A DNA stretch of 64,000 bases from Acanthornis magna (lineage: Eukaryota > Chordata > Aves > Passeriformes > Acanthizidae): the NCBI GenBank assembly GCA_036785705.1, contig JAWUZG010001131.1:29339-93338 (forward strand), given 5' to 3'. Both the position numbers and the translations under genes were made by a program. The notes beneath the pieces were generated by a model. It searched no databases. It worked only from the letters and a program-made list of their open reading frames with translations, and was not told the origin of the DNA. Below are positions 48,001 to 58,871 of this stretch, piece by piece; the first letter of the stretch is position 1, and every line of letters starts with the position of its first letter.

Positions 48001-48480
48001 TTCAGGGAAAGCTGCCGATGAGAAGTGGGGCCAGGCTGAAGGCTTGTTGTGACTAAAGGCCATGCCTTGGGGCCCTGTAAGCAGGGGTGCCAAAGGAGGC
48101 CCTGGCAGCTGTGCTGGGCCACAGCAGCGGTGAGCAGCAAAGTCCCTGTGCGTGGGGCCTCTGCCAGCCGGCAGCTGTCCCGTTTGCTGCACTCGGGGGA
48201 TCCGCAAATGAGCACGGCTCCTGGGCCCCCGATCCTGCCGCTCCCGGAGGCCTCAGGCTTTGGCCGCTGAGAAGATGGCAAGGCACGTGAAAGGAGTATT
48301 TCAGTAGCTTGGAGGGGAATTTTGCCTCCTAGAGCCTCTTTGTGTGCTTGTGGGAGTGCAGGTGTGCATGCGCTCTCTGCAATGTGGGAGAGGGGCTGCT
48401 CTGGTGGATTCAGAAGTGCTTTAGGTTTGTCCCTAAGTTAGGTCTCAAAGTTCCTGCAGTGCTATGGTAAGGCCTGTGTG
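45012..48480 (+). repeat. Unit 14, 3,469 bp, 7-bp duplication form
   Basis: Six bases longer than standard: TGTTCTA is duplicated at 47905-47918 and the following AAGGTGCT is rewritten to AAAAGCT. The same form occurs in units 15 and 18. It also has A at 254 (shared only with unit 15), C at 1210, G at 1440, A at 1832, T at 2326, A at 3104 and CGCAAATG at 3186-3193. Confidence 0.97.
47905..47918. repeat. 7-bp tandem duplication TGTTCTA in unit 14
   Basis: TGTTCTA occurs twice in tandem and the following AAGGTGCT is changed to AAAAGCT, for a net gain of 6 bp. The same complex event is at 51374-51387 (unit 15) and 61765-61778 (unit 18), offset 2894. A compound change of this kind is unlikely to arise three times, so it marks a lineage of copies. 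Confidence 0.93.
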
Positions 48481-51400
48481 GATCCTTTGCTGAGGTCTTG
48501 GGTTTCAGCTCAGTTCTAAGTGAAGTGTTGTGTAGTTGAAGTCCAGTTCAGTTGAAATGCCCTGAACTGCTGTTCCTGCCCTAAGTTGTTGATTTGAATT
48601 TGAGTTATCAAGTGAAATGTTGCTCAAGTTGAAGTGCTCCTAAGGGAAGTGCTCTTGAGCCTTTGAGCCATGTTCTTCTTATCCTGACCCTTTCTCTTCT
48701 TTAGAGACACAGCCTCACGCACACGGACAGACAAACAGAGATAATTTGGGTTTGATTTCATTTTGGATTGATTGACTCTGGATTTTTGTTTGTTGCTTTT
48801 CCTCGCTGTGCTTTAAGCATGGTGTAAGTAGTAGAGTGAAGCTTGGCAAGGAAGCTTGTCGTGCTGTGGCTTTTCCATGAAATCTTTCTTTCCCGATAGC
48901 TTTCCTATGATTCTTGGAGTGATGTAAAAGTGCCTGTGCCATCACATCTCTTTAGCAGCGTGGAGCCACCTGGGATGTCAGCACCGAGGTGCTGGGAGTG
49001 AGTGCCTGTGACACCAGGGCTTCTGGGCAGCGTGCGGACTGCTGGCGTGTGCCTATGGCTGTCCTGGGACGGCCTGTGAGCTCAGTGTTCTTTTGAAAGC
49101 TGGATAGCTCTGGCGCGTCCCCAGGGAGTTCCTGTGCCAAGATGTGACCTCCTGGCTCTTTGGCAGCCTGGAGATGGCTGGAGTGTGCCCAGGGGGCAAG
49201 TGTGAGTGTCAGGGACTTGCCAGCTCTTGAGGAGGATGGAGGGTGCAGGGATGTCCCCATGGAGGCCCTGTGAGTGCCCGTGAGCTGGCGGCACCTTAGC
49301 AGCGTGAGACTCGTGGGCTGTCAGCCCTGAGAGCCTGTTGAAGGCCGTGATGTGCGTGCAGAGAGGTTTGTCAAATGGGAGAGTCGTGGCATGTCCCTAT
49401 GGAGCCGCTGGGGTTGTGTGTGGCCTCAGTGTTCTTGAGGAGCCTCGAGAGCCCTGGGACGGCCCCGTGGAAGCGCAGGGAGTGCCTGTGACATAGCAGC
49501 GGTGCCTGATGAGATCAAAGGGCCCTGGGATGTCAGCTTGGAATGGCTGTGAGTGCCTGAGAGCACACGTCTGTCTCTCATGGCCGGAGAGCTGTGGCAG
49601 GTGCCCATGGTAGGTGTGTGAGTGCAGGTGAGCTCAGGGCTCTGCAGAAGGCTGTAGGCCTGTGGGCTGTGAGGCTGGAAGGCCTGGGAGTGCTTTGGAG
49701 CTGAGTGCTCTGTAGCAGTCGGGAGCCGCCTGGGAGGTTGTAGCAGGATGCTTTGGGCCGGCTGCTTTGCCTTGGAACGTGGTGCAGGCACTTGGAGCAT
49801 GTGCTATTTGCAAATGTCTCCAGGTGTCTTTCAGAGGGCCAGCGTGTGTTGTTTTGGCCTTGAATTCTGCTGAAAGTCCTTCTGGCAAGGAAGCCTGCAT
49901 GAAGGTGCTGCTAGTGAGGGAAAGATTTGGCAGCTGAGCTGCTGCCGGGAGTTGCAGGCGTCTGCCTGACAGTCAGTCCCTTGAGAGTGTCAATGTGCAG
50001 TCAGTCCCCTTTCCTAGGGGAGGTTTTTCTAGCGTGTTCCTCCTTGGAGTGTGTGAGGGCTCCTGCTGGGGAAGTGGACAGCAAGCAAGGGCACTCTTGG
50101 TGGTGAAGGGAGAGAGAGCTGCCCAGGAGTGTTGGTGTGGTGAGTTACATGGAGCTCTACTTGGGAATTGGGTTTTTTTGCTTGCTGTAAGATATGACTG
50201 CTTTCCTATTGTTTTCATAGAGTGCACTCCATTGTACTCTGTGTAGCCTCCCAGGAGCAGGTTTAGCTTTTCTATGGAGTGGTCAGTAATTGGGATTGAG
50301 TTGTCTGTGTCAAATCATTTGTGTTAGGGAAGACCTGCTTTTCTAGGAATAGATCAGATGGGCCATTTGTAAGTGCTGCGGGACAGAGTTACTTAAAGCA
50401 CTGGCTTTAAGTGTGAGGCTGGGATTGGATGCAGCCGCCGCCAAGGCTCCTGTGTCTGAGAAGGAGTTGAGAAAGCCAAGGGCTGCTCTCTGGCCCTCGT
50501 GACTCAGTGGCCAGGCTGCTCTGGGAGCCTTTGTGTGAATCTGCCAGCACAGCAGCGACAGATGTCCCCGAGGAGCTTGTGTGAGTGCAGGTGAGATCAG
50601 AGCTCTTGAGCAGCCTGGAGAGCCTGGGGATGTGGCCACGGAGCCGCCAGGATATCTGGTGACCTCGGGGTTCCTATGAGCAGAGGGAGCACTAAGATGT
50701 GCCCATGGCACCTGTGTAAGTGCCTGTGGCTAAAGGGCTCTTTTGCAGCCTGGAGAGCCTTGGCATGTGGCCATGAAGCCACAGTGCGTGTCTGTGACAT
50801 CAGAGTGCTTTGGCAGCATGGAAAGGCCTGGAATGGCTGCAGGGGCCGGAGGTGAGTGCCTGTGACATCAGAGCTGTCCAGCAGCAGCAGGGAGACGGAG
50901 GGAATGTCACAGGCCATGCCCTGTGAGTTGCTGTGACAGCGTGGCTCCTTAGCAGCGTGCAGATTGCCGGGATGTTACCCTGCAGGCCCTGGCATTGCCC
51001 TGGTCGTGTGTGTTGTTTAGGAAGATAGAGAGAGCCCTGGCATGTCCCCCTGGAAGGCCAGGGAGTGGCAGTTGCAAAAGAGCTCCTTAGCACTTAGAGA
51101 CACGTGGGATGTCCCCATGGAGGCACTGTGAGAGCCCGTGACCTCAGAGGTCTTTGGAAGCTGAGAGAGCCCCGGGATGCCATGGGATGTGAGCATGGGG
51201 AGCCTGTGGGCAGGTGTGATCTCCCTGCTTGTGCTGGTGCATCCCCCCCTGCCCTTTTTTCAGGCTGCAGCATGATATGAGAAATGCTGCTGAGGCCTTG
51301 GCCTTGACGAAGGCAGCGGGGCTGAGGTGCTGTGGAGCTTCTGAGAAACACTGTGTGCTGCCTGGAAGTGCTATGTTCTATGTTCTAAAAGCTCCTGCTT

Positions 51401-51949
51401 TTTTTGCTTGTTGAACAGACTTTGAAATTTGTTTTTGCCTGGATGGCATCACATTGGTGTTGTCCCGCGTTCAGGGAAAGCTGCCGATGAGAAGTGGGGC
51501 CAGGCTGAAGGCTTGTTGTGACTAAAGGCCATGCCTTGGGGCCCTGTAAGCAGGGGTGCCAAAGGAGGCCCTGGCAGCTGTGCTGGGCCACAGCAGCGGT
51601 GAGCAGCAAAGTCCCTGTGCGTGGGGCCTCTGCCAGCCGGCAGCTGTCCCGTTTGCTGCACTCGGGGGATCCGCAAATGAGCACGGCTCCTGGGCCCCCG
51701 ATCCTGCCGCTCCCGGAGGCCTCAGGCTTTGGCCGCTGAGAAGATGGCAAGGCACGTGAAAGGAGTATTTCAGTAGCTTGGAGGGGAATTTTGCCTCCTA
51801 GAGCCTCTTTGTGTGCTTGTGGGAGTGCAGGTGTGCATGCGCTCTCTGCAATGTGGGAGAGGGGCTGCTCTGGTGGATTCAGAAGTGCTTTAGGTTTGTC
51901 CCTAAGTTAGGTCTCAAAGTTCCTGCAGTGCTATGGTAAGGCCTGTGTG
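48481..51949 (+). repeat. Unit 15, 3,469 bp, near-identical extra of unit 14
   Basis: Shares the 7-bp duplication (51374-51387), A at 254, G at 1440, A at 1832, T at 2326 and A at 3104 with unit 14. The only scored difference is G rather than C at offset 1210. It appears to be a recent tandem duplicate of unit 14 inserted into the three-unit pattern 13-14-16. Confidence 0.97.
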
Positions 51950-54900
51950 GATCCTTTGCTGAGGTCTTGGGTTTCAGCTCAGTTCTAAGTGAAGTGTTGT
52001 GTAGTTGAAGTCCAGTTCAGTTGAAATGCCCTGAACTGCTGTTCCTGCCCTAAGTTGTTGATTTGAATTTGAGTTATCAAGTGAAATGTTGCTCAAGTTG
52101 AAGTGCTCCTAAGGGAAGTGCTCTTGAGCCTTTGAGCCATGTTCTTCTTATCCTGACCCTTTCTCTTCTTTAGAGACACAGCCTCACGCACACGGACAGA
52201 CAGACAGAGATAATTTGGGTTTGATTTCATTTTGGATTGATTGACTCTGGATTTTTGTTTGTTGCTTTTCCTCGCTGTGCTTTAAGCATGGTGTAAGTAG
52301 TAGAGTGAAGCTTGGCAAGGAAGCTTGTCGTGCTGTGGCTTTTCCATGAAATCTTTCTTTCCCGATAGCTTTCCTATGATTCTTGGAGTGATGTAAAAGT
52401 GCCTGTGCCATCACATCTCTTTAGCAGCGTGGAGCCACCTGGGATGTCAGCACCGAGGTGCTGGGAGTGAGTGCCTGTGACACCAGGGCTTCTGGGCAGC
52501 GTGCGGACTGCTGGCGTGTGCCTATGGCTGTCCTGGGACGGCCTGTGAGCTCAGTGTTCTTTTGAAAGCTGGATAGCTCTGGCGCGTCCCCAGGGAGTTC
52601 CTGTGCCAAGATGTGACCTCCTGGCTCTTTGGCAGCCTGGAGATGGCTGGAGTGTGCCCAGGGGGCAAGTGTGAGTGTCAGGGACTTGCCAGCTCTTGAG
52701 GAGGATGGAGGGTGCAGGGATGTCCCCATGGAGGCCCTGTGAGTGCCCGTGAGCTGGCGGCACCTTAGCAGCGTGAGACTCGTGGGCTGTCAGCCCTGAG
52801 AGCCTGTTGAAGGCCGTGATGTGCGTGCAGAGAGGTTTGTCAAATGGGAGAGTCGTGGCATGTCCCTATGGAGCCGCTGGGGTTGTGTGTGGCCTCAGTG
52901 TTCTTGAGGAGCCTCGAGAGCCCTGGGACGGCCCCGTGGAAGCGCAGGGAGTGCCTGTGACATAGCAGCGGTGCCTGATGAGATCAAAGGGCCCTGGGAT
53001 GTCAGCTTGGAATGGCTGTGAGTGCCTGAGAGCACACGTCTGTCTCTCATGGCCGGAGAGCTGTGGCAGGTGCCCATGGTAGGTGTGTGAGTGCAGGTGA
53101 GCTCAGGGCTCTGCAGAAGGCTGTAGGCCTGTGGGCTGTGAGGCTGGAAGGCCTGGGACTGCTTTGGAGCTGAGTGCTCTGTAGCAGTCGGGAGCCGCCT
53201 GGGAGGTTGTAGCAGGATGCTTTGGGCCGGCTGCTTTGCCTTGGAACGTGGTGCAGGCACTTGGAGCATGTGCTATTTGCAAATGTCTCCAGGTGTCTTT
53301 CAGAGGGCCAGCGTGTGTTGTTTTGGCCTTGAATTCTGCTGAAAGTCCTTCTGGCAAGGAAGCCTGCATGAAGGTGCTGCTAGTGAGGGAAAGATTTGGC
53401 AGCTGAGCTGCTGCCGGGAGTTGCAGGCGTCTGCCTGACAGTCAGTCCCTTGAGAGTGTCAATGTGCAGTCAGTCCCCTTTCCTAGGGGAGGTTTTTCTA
53501 GCGTGTTCCTCCTTGGAGTGTGTGAGGGCTCCTGCTGGGGAAGTGGACAGCAAGCAAGGGCACTCTTGGTGGTGAAGGGAGAGAGAGCTGCCCAGGAGTG
53601 TTGGTGTGGTGAGTTACATGGAGCTCTACTTGGGAATTGGGTTTTTTTGCTTGCTGTAAGATATGACTGCTTTCCTATTGTTTTCATAGAGTGCACTCCA
53701 TTGTACTCTGTGTAGCCTCCCAGGAGCAGGTTTAGCTTTTCTATGGAGTGGTCAGTAATTGGGATTGAGTTGTCTGTGTCAAATCATTTGTGTTAGGGAA
53801 GACCTGCTTTTCTAGGAATAGATCAGATGGGCCATTTGTAAGTGCTGCGGGACAGAGTTACTTAAAGCACTGGCTTTAAGTGTGAGGCTGGGATTGGATG
53901 CAGCCGCCGCCAAGGCTCCTGTGTCTGAGAAGGAGTTGAGAAAGCCAAGGGCTGCTCTCTGGCCCTCGTGACTCAGTGGCCAGGCTGCTCTGGGAGCCTT
54001 TGTGTGAATCTGCCAGCACAGCAGCGACAGATGTCCCCGAGGAGCTTGTGTGAGTGCAGGTGAGATCAGAGCTCTTGAGCAGCCTGGAGAGCCTGGGGAT
54101 GTGGCCACGGAGCCGCCAGGATATCTGGTGACCTCGGGGTTCCTATGAGCAGAGGGAGCACTAAGATGTGCCCATGGCACCTGTGTAAGTGCCTGTGGCT
54201 AAAGGGCTCTTTTGCAGCCTGGAGAGCCTTGGCATGTGGCCATGAAGCCACAGTGCGTGTCTGTGACATCAGAGCGCTTTGGCAGCATGGAAAGGCCTGG
54301 AATGGCTGCAGGGGCCAGAGGTGAGTGCCTGTGACATCAGAGCTGTCCAGCAGCAGCAGGGAGACGGAGGGAATGTCACAGGCCATGCCCTGTGAGTTGC
54401 TGTGACAGCGTGGCTCCTTAGCAGCGTGCAGATTGCCGGGATGTTACCCTGCAGGCCCTGGCATTGCCCTGGTCGTGTGTGTTGTTTAGGAAGATAGAGA
54501 GAGCCCTGGCATGTCCCCCTGGAAGGCCAGGGAGTGGCAGTTGCAAAAGAGCTCCTTAGCACTTAGAGACACGTGGGATGTCCCCATGGAGGCACTGTGA
54601 GAGCCCGTGACCTCAGAGGTCTTTGGAAGCTGAGAGAGCCCCGGGATGCCATGGGATGTGAGCATGGGGAGCCTGTGGGCAGGTGTGATGTCCCTGCTTG
54701 TGCTGGTGCATCCCCCCCTGCCCTTTTTTCAGGCTGCAGCATGATATGAGAAATGCTGCTGAGGCCTTGGCCTTGACGAAGGCAGCGGGGCTGAGGTGCT
54801 GTGGAGCTTCTGAGAAACACTGTGTGCTGCCTGGAAGTGCTATGTTCTAAGGTGCTCCTGCTTTTTTTGCTTGTTGAACAGACTTTGAAATTTGTTTTTG

Positions 54901-55412
54901 CCTGGATGGCATCACATTGGTGTTGTCCCGCGTTCAGGGAAAGCTGCCGATGAGAAGTGGGGCCAGGCTGAAGGCTTGTTGTGACTAAAGGCCATGCCTT
55001 GGGGCCCTGTAAGCAGGGGTGCCAAAGGAGGCCCTGGCAGCTGTGCTGGGCCGCAGCAGCGGTGAGCAGCAAAGTCCCTGTGCGTGGGGCCTCTGCCAGC
55101 CGGCAGCTGTCCCGTTTGCTGCACTCGGGGGATCCGCGAAGGAGCACGGCTCCTGGGCCCCCGATCCTGCCGCTCCCGGAGGCCTCAGGCTTTGGCCGCT
55201 GAGAAGATGGCAAGGCACGTGAAAGGAGTATTTCAGTAGCTTGGAGGGGAATTTTGCCTCCTAGAGCCTCTTTGTGTGCTTGTGGGAGTGCAGGTGTGCA
55301 TGCGCTCTCTGCAATGTGGGAGAGGGGCTGCTCTGGTGGATTCAGAAGTGCTTTAGGTTTGTCCCTAAGTTAGGTCTCAAAGTTCCTGCAGTGCTATGGT
55401 AAGGCCTGTGTG
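51950..55412 (+). repeat. Unit 16, 3,463 bp
   Basis: Has C at 1210, G at 1440 and A at 1832, as in units 14 and 18. Its right half returns to C at 2326, G at 3104 and CGCGAAGG at 3186-3193 and agrees with unit 12. It lacks both the 4-bp deletion and the 7-bp duplication. It is the best match to the partial unit 19. Confidence 0.97.
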
Positions 55413-58400
55413 GATCCTTTGCTGAGGTCTTGGGTTTCAGCTCAGTTCTAAGTGAAGTGTTGTGTAGTTGAAGTCCAGTTCAGTTGAAATGCCCTGAACT
55501 GCTGTTCCTGCCCTAAGTTGTTGATTTGAATTTGAGTTATCAAGTGAAATGTTGCTCAAGTTGAAGTGCTCCTAAGGGAAGTGCTCTTGAGCCTTTGAGC
55601 CATGTTCTTCTTATCCTGACCCTTTCTCTTCTTTAGAGACACAGCCTCACGCACACGGACAGACAGACAGAGATAATTTGGGTTTGATTTCATTTTGGAT
55701 TGATTGACTCTGGATTTTTGTTTGTTGCTTTTCCTCGCTGTGCTTTAAGCATGGTGTAAGTAGTAGAGTGAAGCTTGGCAAGGAAGCTTGTCGTGCTGTG
55801 GCTTTTCCATGAAATCTTTCTTTCCCGATAGCTTTCCTATGATTCTTGGAGTGATGTAAAAGTGCCTGTGCCATCACATCTCTTTAGCAGCGTGGAGCCA
55901 CCTGGGATGTCAGCACCGAGGTGCTGGGAGTGAGTGCCTGTGACACCAGGGCTTCTGGGCAGCGTGCGGACTGCTGGCGTGTGCCTATGGCTGTCCTGGG
56001 ACGGCCTGTGAGCTCAGTGTTCTTTTGAAAGCTGGATAGCTCTGGCGCGTCCCCAGGGAGTTCCTGTGCCAAGATGTGACCTCCTGGCTCTTTGGCAGCC
56101 TGGAGATGGCTGGAGTGTGCCCAGGGGGCAAGTGTGTCAGGGACTTGCCAGCTCTTGAGGAGGATGGAGGGTGCAGGGATGTCCCCATGGAGGCCCTGTG
56201 AGTGCCCGTGAGCTGGCGGCACCTTAGCAGCGTGAGACTCGTGGGCTGTCAGCCCTGAGAGCCTGTTGAAGGCCGTGATGTGCGTGCAGAGAGGTTTGTC
56301 AAATGGGAGAGTCGTGGCATGTCCCTATGGAGCCGCTGGGGTTGTGTGTGGCCTCAGTGTTCTTGAGGAGCCTCGAGAGCCCTGGGACGGCCCCGTGGAA
56401 GCGCAGGGAGTGCCTGTGACATAGCAGCGGTGCCTGATGAGATCAAAGGGCCCTGGGATGTCAGCTTGGAATGGCTGTGAGTGCCTGAGAGCACACGTCT
56501 GTCTCTCATGGCCGGAGAGCTGTGGCAGGTGCCCATGGTAGGTGTGTGAGTGCAGGTGAGCTCAGGGCTCTGCAGAAGGCTGTAGGCCTGTGGGCTGTGA
56601 GGCTGGAAGGCCTGGGAGTGCTTTGGAGCTGAGTGCTCTGTAGCAGTCGGGAGCCGCCTGGGAGGTTGTAGCAGGATGCTTTGGGCCGGCTGCTTTGCCT
56701 TGGAACGTGGTGCAGGCACTTGGAGCATGTGCTATTTGCAAATGTCTCCAGGTGTCTTTCAGAGGGCCAGCGTGTGTTGTTTTGGCCTTGAATTCTGCTG
56801 AAAGTCCTTCTGGCAAGGAAGCCTGCATGAAGGTGCTGCTAGTGAGGCAAAGATTTGGCAGCTGAGCTGCTGCCGGGAGTTGCAGGCGTCTGCCTGACAG
56901 TCAGTCCCTTGAGAGTGTCAATGTGCAGTCAGTCCCCTTTCCTAGGGGAGGTTTTTCTAGCGTGTTCCTCCTTGGAGTGTGTGAGGGCTCCTGCTGGGGA
57001 AGTGGACAGCAAGCAAGGGCACTCTTGGTGGTGAAGGGAGAGAGAGCTGCCCAGGAGTGTTGGTGTGGTGAGTTACATGGAGCTCTACTTGGGAATTGGG
57101 TTTTTTTGCTTGCTGTAAGATATGACTGCTTTCCTATTGTTTTCATAGAGTGCACTCCATTGTACTCTGTGTAGCCTCCCAGGAGCAGGTTTAGCTTTTC
57201 TATGGAGTGGTCAGTAATTGGGATTGAGTTGTCTGTGTCAAATCATTTGTGTTAGGGAAGACCTGCTTTTCTAGGAATAGATCAGATGGGCCATTTGTAA
57301 GTGCTGCGGGACAGAGTTACTTAAAGCACTGGCTTTAAGTGTGAGGCTGGGATTGGATGCAGCCGCCGCCAAGGCTCCTGTGTCTGAGAAGGAGTTGAGA
57401 AAGCCAAGGGCTGCTCTCTGGCCCTCGTGACTCAGTGGCCAGGCTGCTCTGGGAGCCTTTGTGTGAATCTGCCAGCACAGCAGCGACAGATGTCCCCGAG
57501 GAGCTTGTGTGAGTGCAGGTGAGATCAGAGCTCTTGAGCAGCCTGGAGAGCCTGGGGATGTGGCCACGGAGCCGCCAGGATATCTGGTGACCTCGGGGTT
57601 CCTATGAGCAGAGGGAGCACTAAGATGTGCCCATGGCACCTGTGTAAGTGCCTGTGGCTAAAGGGCTCTTTTGCAGCCTGGAGAGCCTTGGCATGTGGCC
57701 ATGAAGCCACAGTGCGTGTCTGTGACATCAGAGTGCTTTGGCAGCATGGAAAGGCCTGGAATGGCTGCAGGGGCCAGAGGTGAGTGCCTGTGACATCAGA
57801 GCTGTCCAGCAGCAGCAGGGAGACGGAGGGAATGTCACAGGCCATGCCCTGTGAGTTGCTGTGACAGCGTGGCTCCTTAGCAGCGTGCAGATTGCCGGGA
57901 TGTTACCCTGCAGGCCCTGGCATTGCCCTGGTCGTGTGTGTTGTTTAGGAAGATAGAGAGAGCCCTGGCATGTCCCCCTGGAAGGCCAGGGAGTGGCAGT
58001 TGCAAAAGAGCTCCTTAGCACTTAGAGACACGTGGGATGTCCCCATGGAGGCACTGTGAGAGCCCGTGACCTCAGAGGTCTTTGGAAGCTGAGAGAGCCC
58101 CGGGATGCCATGGGATGTGAGCATGGGGAGCCTGTGGGCAGGTGTGATCTCCCTGCTTGTGCTGGTGCATCCCCCCCTGCCCTTTTTTCAGGCTGCAGCA
58201 TGATATGAGAAATGCTGCTGAGGCCTTGGCCTTGACGAAGGCAGCGGGGCTGAGGTGCTGTGGAGCTTCTGAGAAACACTGTGTGCTGCCTGGAAGTGCT
58301 ATGTTCTAAGGTGCTCCTGCTTTTTTTGCTTGTTGAACAGACTTTGAAATTTGTTTTTGCCTGGATGGCATCACATTGGTGTTGTCCCGCGTTCAGGGAA

Positions 58401-58871
58401 AGCTGCCGATGAGAAGTGGGGCCAGGCTGAAGGCTTGTTGTGACTAAAGGCCATGCCTTGGGGCCCTGTAAGCAGGGGTGCCAAAGGAGGCCCTGGCAGC
58501 TGTGCTGGGCCACAGCAGCGGTGAGCAGCAAAGTCCCTGTGCGTGGGGCCTCTGCCAGCCGGCAGCTGTCCCGTTTGCTGCACTCGGGGGATCCGCAAAT
58601 GAGCACGGCTCCTGGGCCCCCGATCCTGCCGCTCCCGGAGGCCTCAGGCTTTGGCCGCTGAGAAGATGGCAAGGCACGTGAAAGGAGTATTTCAGTAGCT
58701 TGGAGGGGAATTTTGCCTCCTAGAGCCTCTTTGTGTGCTTGTGGGAGTGCAGGTGTGCATGCGCTCTCTGCAATGTGGGAGAGGGGCTGCTCTGGTGGAT
58801 TCAGAAGTGCTTTAGGTTTGTCCCTAAGTTAGGTCTCAAAGTTCCTGCAGTGCTATGGTAAGGCCTGTGTG
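55413..58871 (+). repeat. Unit 17, 3,459 bp, counterpart of unit 13
   Basis: Carries the same GTGA loss as unit 13 (56131-56140), C at 1440, A at 1832, T at 2326, A at 3104 and CGCAAATG at 3186-3193. Among the scored sites only offset 2741 (C) separates the two copies. Confidence 0.97.
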
